In this document: piece after piece, positions 59,101-64,000 of the stretch | Position numbering within the stretch: the first letter of the stretch is position 1 | Layout: every line of letters begins with the position of its first letter | Source: Nematostella vectensis | Lineage: Eukaryota; Cnidaria; Anthozoa; Actiniaria; Edwardsiidae | Direction: 5' to 3' | Length of the DNA stretch: 64,000 nt | Assembly: GCF_932526225.1 (NCBI RefSeq) | Contig: NC_064039.1 | Span: 15,394,139 to 15,458,138 of the forward strand | The notes under the pieces: model-generated | What the model was told of the DNA's origin: nothing | Databases searched by the model: none | The model's input: the letters and a program-made list of their open reading frames with translations, nothing else | Translations under genes and position numbers: made by a program

Positions 59101-61275
59101 TCTAGCTTTCTGGCTTTTCTCTACGGAGCTCTGCACTCAGTGATGTCAAATGATGAATGACAGCTTGCCTTAGGCAAGTCCCTTTGTGTTCTTAAAAGAA
59201 CTATTTTCAATTCATCCTTATCCACTAGATGTAGTTGTTTTATTAAAATTTTTATCAGTAAGTTAATCAGAGTTGTTCTTGTGGTTCAGGTTTAGTAATC
59301 ACAATGAGGCAACACACGCAATAATAGGGACACATAATCAAGTCAAGATGGGTGATATAAATAACCCTTACCTTCTACGGGTAAGTGTCCTGACTACTAT
59401 GTCAAGGAGTGGAGGTGGGCTAGGAGAACATGGGCCTTGGCTTGCATTTTATATATCTGTTAGCATGTTCCCCTTCTAGGGGGTTTGTTACCAAACTTCA
59501 GTTCATCCCTTGTTAGATTCGGTTCTTTATTTTTTTTTATTCATTGAAAAGACAATGGTGGAATTTTAGAAGAAGATTCTAAAAACAAAGTTTCTACCTT
59601 ATTTCCATATTCAATTTTTAAAAAATGGCTAGGATGAGGTGTGGGGGGAAGATAATTATTTTGGGGGGGTTAGCATTTGTTTCACTTGAAATTGCCTGTT
59701 TACTTTAACATACACATTTGTAGAGCTATTGGAATATTCTGCCTGATGACTTCATGTGTTTGTCTGTCAGTGCTCGTGGGGAAAAGAGACGCCAGAGATG
59801 CTTAACTTCCAGCAGGCGGCATGGCAACAACAGCAATACTACTCTCCATACGTTGGCGCCTACTACCCACAAACCGCCGCCCAGCAACCAACACAACAGC
59901 AGCAGCAGCCATCGTATATCCAGTACCACCCCCAATACAGCATGTACTACCAGCAACCTGCCGCGTATGCCGCTGGGTAAGCCTATGCTTTATTACTTTT
60001 GGGTGGTGTAGGGGTGATATGTATAATGTAGTTATATACGTAAAGAATTTTAAAAAAAAATAGCTATTATTTGTTGCTTGATGATTTGACTCGTTTTTTT
60101 TTTTTTTTTGCTTTTTCCTCTGTTTCCAGGGCGCAACCTCTATACGCTGTGCAAAATTATTCAGGTTGGTATTGCACGGTTGTCTTACTCTGATTTTCAG
60201 CGAGCATTGATTGTTTTGACTGCTTTATTTTAACGATAATGATCGTTGTCGTTTATTTTAATCACAAGGATGGTCGAGGTGATCATCTAATGTCAATAGT
60301 GATTTGTAGAATCATAAGGATCGTACTGCACTTTCTTTTTGCATTGATTGCTTTGTTATGATCATAAGAATTGTACTAATCTCGCTATGATCAAAAGGAT
60401 CGTACTGATCGCCTCGCTATAATTATAAGGATCGTACTCATCGCCTCGCTATAATTATAAGGATCGTACTGATCGCCTCGCTATAATCATAAGGATCGTA
60501 CTGACCGCCTCGCTATAATTATAAGGATCGTACTGATCGCCTCGCTATAATCATAAGGATCGTACTAATTGCCTCAGTATAATCGTAAGGATCGTACTGA
60601 TCGCCTCGCTATAATCACATGGATCGTACTCATCGCCTCGCTATAATTATAAGGATCGTACTGATCGCCTCGCTATAATCATAAGGATCGTACTGATCGC
60701 CTCGCTATAATCATAAGGATCGTCCTGATCGCCTCGCTATAATCGTAAGAATCGTACTGATCGCCTCGCTATAATCATAAGGATCGTACTGATCGCCTTG
60801 CTATAATCACATGGATCGTACTGACCGCCTCGCTATAATTATAAGGATCGTACTGACCGCCTCGCTATAATTATAAGGATCGTACTGACCGCCTCGCTAT
60901 AATCGTAAGGATCGTACTGACCGCCTTGCTATAATCACATGGATCGTACTGATCGCCTCGCTATAATTATAAGGATCGTACTGATCGCCTCGCTATAATT
61001 ATAAGGATCGTACTGATCGCCTCGCTATAATCATAAGGATCTTACTGATCGCCTCGCTATAATCATAAGGATCGTACTGATCGTACTGATTACTTCCAGC
61101 TGCCACCGCTTCGCAGATGAGCACATCCAGCACTACAGGTGCGGCAGGAGTCCAACAGACCCCGCCTCAAGTCACCCAACAGGTTATGGGTATCCCTGCC
61201 GCTGGCGGGATGATCGCCACACCCCAAGGTGCAGGCTACGCCATGCAGCCGGCTGCTGGCTACCCCGCCCAGTAA
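50123..61275 (+). CDS. TIA1: TIA-1/TIAR RNA-binding protein
   Basis: Fifteen exons: 50123-50134, 50207-50235, 50340-50436, 51875-51973, 53899-53956, 55683-55770, 57024-57099, 57361-57391, 57588-57653, 57818-57907, 58266-58350, 59290-59380, 59771-59976, 60130-60164, 61100-61275. They sum to 1239 nt (412 aa), all phases consistent. RRM1 has LYVGNL (14-19) and YCFVEF (53-58); RRM2 has IFVGDL and KGFGFVSF (142-149); RRM3 has VYVGNL (205-210) and KGYAFIKF. The hallmark CSWGKE follows, then a Gln/Tyr/Pro-rich prion-like tail. TIA proteins bind U-rich RNA, promote U1 recruitment at weak 5' splice sites and assemble stress granules. U-rich tracts follow the donors of exons 7 and 8, as in TIA targets. 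Intron 6 carries a complete transposon, the last intron a minisatellite. Confidence 0.96.
55801..56943. mobile_element. 1143-bp long-TIR DNA transposon with 9-bp target duplication
   Basis: TATTTCTGG flanks the element on both sides (55792-55800 and 56944-56952). The ends are inverted copies over about 165 bp: TAGCCTACTTGTAGGCTTTG, then CCGGCACGAAAACC, GGCCGCCATCTT, CAGGGGGAGGGGGAGAAAAA and GTCTCGCCTTTTTCGTTCA, with small gaps. Long terminal repeats with a 9-bp duplication fit Mutator-like elements; no transposase is inside, so it is non-autonomous. It sits in TIA1 intron 6, and a solo terminus of the family is at 24044-24236. Confidence 0.85.
58012..58220. repeat. foldback element in TIA1 intron 10
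   Basis: CAGTACTC, AGAAAACCCTCTCCTT, CGGTGATC and TTGTATTTTAAG on the left are mirrored by CTTAAATACAAGATGG, GATCACCGAAGGAGAGGG, TTTTCT and GAGTACTG on the right. A C run (about 58109-58122) lies at the centre. It is a hairpin-forming miniature element of about 0.2 kb. Confidence 0.75.
60308..61090. repeat. 32-bp minisatellite filling the last intron of TIA1
   Basis: The unit ATAATCATAAGGATCGTACT plus GATCGCCTCGCT is repeated about 23 times with C/T and A/G switches. The array reaches to within 10-20 bp of the 3' splice site of the last exon (acceptor TTCCAG before 61100). Most units contain TACTGAT or TACTGAC. Confidence 0.95.
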
Positions 61276-62701
61276 TGTCACCCTGGGATCTATCAAAGGC
61301 ATTTAACCCAAGAAAACAAGGACAATAATAGCTGAGATGCTGATACCCAAGCTCGATCGCTTTGTCGCATCTCAGGTGGCTTTTGTAGTAAAATGTAATC
61401 AAGCAACGTTTTATGGCAGGATCAGCAAAATATCGAATCCATGTTCTGACAGTGCTCGAGAAATCAGCGCTTGCGGAGTACCCGCAAAGACCGCTTGGTC
61501 CCCGAGCATGTGTTCTGACAATTGACAGTGAAATTCCGATGGCTTGTTGCACACTGATTGGTTGTTTTCTTGGCATTTTGTCAATTTGAATAACCAGCAA
61601 ACCTAGATTTCTTTGGAAAGCTTTTTTTTGCCACTCTGGTAACAAGCTTGGATTCATAGTGGGTTTGAATTGTATGGATACTAGACCATAATAAAACAAC
61701 AGACATCTGAATTTCATTGTGAAGTTATCAGGTATCGCTGATACGTTTCTGCTAGACACTGCCATAAGATCTAAGACACTTGTGACCTTGAGGTAACAGT
61801 TAATTGTCGGTCAAATAGCGCGCGAATTGAGTCATCAGTGAAAATACAAATAAGAAATGAAAACAAATAAAATTCTCAAAATAGCCAAAGGGTGCCAAAA
61901 ATGTCTAAATGAAATTTCGGGAGGAAATGAGAGGCAAAGAAAAAATATTAAGTAGAAAAGAAATTTAAAAAAAAAAAGCTAAAATTATGGTTGGTGAGTG
62001 CGCGAATTACGCCAGCATAGCAATAGCGGCACTCTGTAGAGCTTTAGTGCGAAGTATGAGCAGTATGGTCTGGGCCGTGTACAGTTCAAAACCACAGAGA
62101 TCTAACATATATTTTGTATTTATTATCCGTCATGATCGACCATCTTGCTAGAAAATCTATTTTTCTGTAGAGCCCGGGATGGTTTTATAATATTTATGAA
62201 CCTTTCAATTATGCATTTTCCTCGGCAGTCGGCTCTGATAGCTCCTATTTCTATTATCTTCCCTACTGAAATCCTTTCTCATTGCAAACGAAGTGAAGAT
62301 CTCTTGTGATAAATGTCACGTGACTATTTTCTACAAATCTTGTCGTGTGCGTGTCGTGTTGTGATCGCGAATTTGAAGTCAAGCGTATTGTCCCGAGCTA
62401 GTCCTTGTAATTGTGGCTGAAAATAGAATAAAAAAAGAAGTTTTTATCTTGTTGTATTTGTTTTTTTATAGCTTCAACGATAGATCCTGACTAGTTCCGA
62501 GGCGACAACGGTAGCTACATGAGAACTGTTATCATGCATCGCCCAAAAGAATGCATAGGTAGACTTCTAAGGGCGCGTTTTTTTACATTAACAGGCACAC
62601 GACGACACAGCCAAAAATTGGGCTACAAACGGGCAGGGCTTAACCTACTAGCAAAGGCTTCTTTGTATTTCACTTTTATGTCTTTTTTTCATAGAGCGCA
62701 T
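61276..62701 (+). other. TIA1 3' untranslated and downstream region
   Basis: Candidate polyadenylation signals AATAAA lie at 61866-61871 and 62427-62432, so the 3' untranslated region is probably 0.6 or 1.2 kb long. The long minus-strand frame across 61184-61765 is an antisense shadow of the GC-rich last exon. Confidence 0.5.
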
Positions 62702-62709
62702 TAGGCGCC

Positions 62710-62865
62710 CTGTTAGCAGAGTTTCTTTCCTGTTAATTTTTATCAGTTCACTTATCCGTGTCGCGAGTCTGTTCTTTCGCGTTCTCGTTTACGCGAAAGA
62801 ACAGACTCGCGACACGGATAATTGAACTGATAGAAACAAACAGGAAGAAAGCTCTGCTAACAGGG
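62710..62865. mobile_element. near-perfect hairpin miniature element
   Basis: The arms CTGTTAGCAGAG, ATCAGTTCA, TTATCCGTGTCGCGAGTCTG and TTCTTTCGCG pair with their complements around a tiny loop (TTCTCGTTTA). TAGGCGCC lies on both sides (62702-62709, 62866-62873), a 6-8-bp target duplication. A related half-copy lies at about 45010-45120 (GAACGTGAAAGAACAGA, AAGTGAACTGATAGAAA, CTCTGCTAGCAGGG). Confidence 0.85.
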
Positions 62866-62873
62866 TAGGCGCC

Positions 62874-64000
62874 ATGGTGGAACGTACACACCGTGGTTAT
62901 CCCGCTGTGTTCGGTCGCTTTGAAGCTTGAAGAGAGTAATGGACCCGCTGTGGATGTGGACGCTTTTCAGCCATGCGTGCAACAACATCTCAACATCGCC
63001 CAAACTGCTTTATGCCTTGGAGACCATAAAGGTCTTTGATAGAATCCCCCCGCCTTTTGGCGGCTGAATGTTTTTATTTTACAGAGACTCCTAAAAGTTC
63101 ATTAGAGAATAACTCAAACCATAGATAACAGAATAATCTGCTAGACCCTTTAATAACCAAAATTTATTTTCACAAACTAACGCTTGCAGACATCTCTTTA
63201 AGGAGAAAGGCACACTCTCTTGTGTTTTCATCTACTTGTAACCCCCTTTACAATTTTAAGTTACGATCGCATAAAGCCAAAATGCAGGTATCTTCTACTG
63301 AAAACTTATGGAATGTATTTCTTCTATTACACTTCCGATTCTATTATCTATCTAGAAATATAATTGCGAGTGTCATTTGCGTGCACTAAACTCGACCTCG
63401 ATAGAAGTACTATATTTGACAAAAGAGCATTTTGTTAAATGAATTTGAGCCTCATACGAACCGAAAAGAGCACAAAGAACTCAAGCTAATGCTTGAAATA
63501 TATTTGTAGGACCAGAAGCTGAAGATCCTAACCTCGCGGTAACCGAGGTTATGCGGTAACACAATGTTAAACAATCTGTTGCTGCCACATCTTCGAATTC
63601 ACGCTTAGCAGAAATATCTATATTGTATCGCGTTCATCAATCTGTTGTAAAACCTGCAAAGTTCACAATCCACTGAAAAATTCTGGAAAAAATGCGGTAA
63701 CGGAGGTTACGCTCTTATCTCTACACTCCAATTTGGCATTATTTAAAATAGGTAACTTTTCGAAGTTACCATTCTCAAGAAAAAGTACTTGGTCGGTAAA
63801 GAACCGACTGACCATGGGCTTTAGTTTAGGCTTGTTAATATCATCTATCATCCATACTTACTGCCTGAAAAAACATTGTTAATTGAGGTAACGGAGGTTA
63901 CCGCGAAGCGCCGCGTGAGCGGAAGCCCCATACCTAAGAAAAAGTGGTATATAAAACAAATATGGTAACAAATATTGGTCAGTCCGTCCGTCCCTTAAAA
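62874..64000. other. intergenic with recurring GGTAAC motifs
   Basis: GCGGTAACCGAGGTTATGCG (about 63537), TGCGGTAACGGAGGTTACGC (63693) and GAGGTAACGGAGGTTACCGC (63885) recur about 160-190 bp apart. The region is cut by the window end. No gene was recognised. Confidence 0.4.

Noticed and set aside
59754-60063. Alternative-frame ORFs over TIA1 exon 13
   Set aside because: They are shadows; the frame with CSWGKE and the Gln/Tyr-rich tail joins the neighbouring exons in phase.
60308-61090. CRISPR-like array of regular repeats
   Set aside because: The units are contiguous without unique spacers and lie in an animal intron; it is a minisatellite.
61184-61765. A 193-codon minus-strand ORF opposite the last TIA1 exon
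   Set aside because: The TIA1 reading frame is certain; the antisense frame is a by-product of its composition and shows no domain.

Overview
The window is animal nuclear DNA. It is AT-rich, has spliced genes with GT..AG introns, and is dense in degraded transposons. It most likely comes from a cnidarian, probably an anthozoan: this is inferred from the mix of CGGBP1-like hAT, piggyBac, BEL-type, LINE, THAP and P2X7-tail-like sequences and from the style of the host genes. No species-specific marker was seen. No bacterial operons, CRISPR arrays or intact retroviruses are visible.

Four host genes can be followed with confidence. (1) A Rho guanine nucleotide exchange factor (DH-PH, ARHGEF39-like) lies on the minus strand, 34178 to 21632, in 12 coding exons whose phases all agree (656 aa). 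Its ninth intron contains, on the opposite strand, (2) an intronless class A GPCR (25297-26205). (3) A class I O-methyltransferase (COMTD1/caffeoyl-CoA OMT type, 228 aa) runs on the plus strand, 38501-48973, in 6 exons. (4) A TIA-1/TIAR RNA-binding protein (three RRMs and a Q-rich tail, 412 aa) runs on the plus strand, 50123-61275, in 15 exons.

The left 12 kb is a transposon graveyard: piggyBac relic (1.55-2.2 kb), an uncharacterised transposon ORF (2.9-3.9 kb), a BEL/Pao pol 3' end (4.6-4.9 kb), an unrecognised ORF run (5.8-6.6 kb), a LINE fragment (7.7-8.0 kb), and a hAT transposase that appears fused to a Ulp1-type SUMO protease (8.0-11.1 kb). From 12 to 21 kb no gene could be established. 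That stretch holds two exon candidates, miniature elements, G/C tracts and a perfect 479-bp tandem duplication.

The most interesting object is a 3.5-kb element at 38651-42168, inside intron 1 of the methyltransferase. It is flanked by TTAA, has matching inverted termini, and carries two genes: a protein with the cysteine-rich C-terminal ('ballast') domain known from P2X7 receptors, and on the other strand a THAP zinc-finger protein. Other finds are a 1.14-kb element with long inverted repeats and a 9-bp target duplication in TIA1 intron 6, minisatellites touching splice sites in TIA1 and the RhoGEF, and several foldback elements. All gene models were spliced by eye; no alignment or database search was run.
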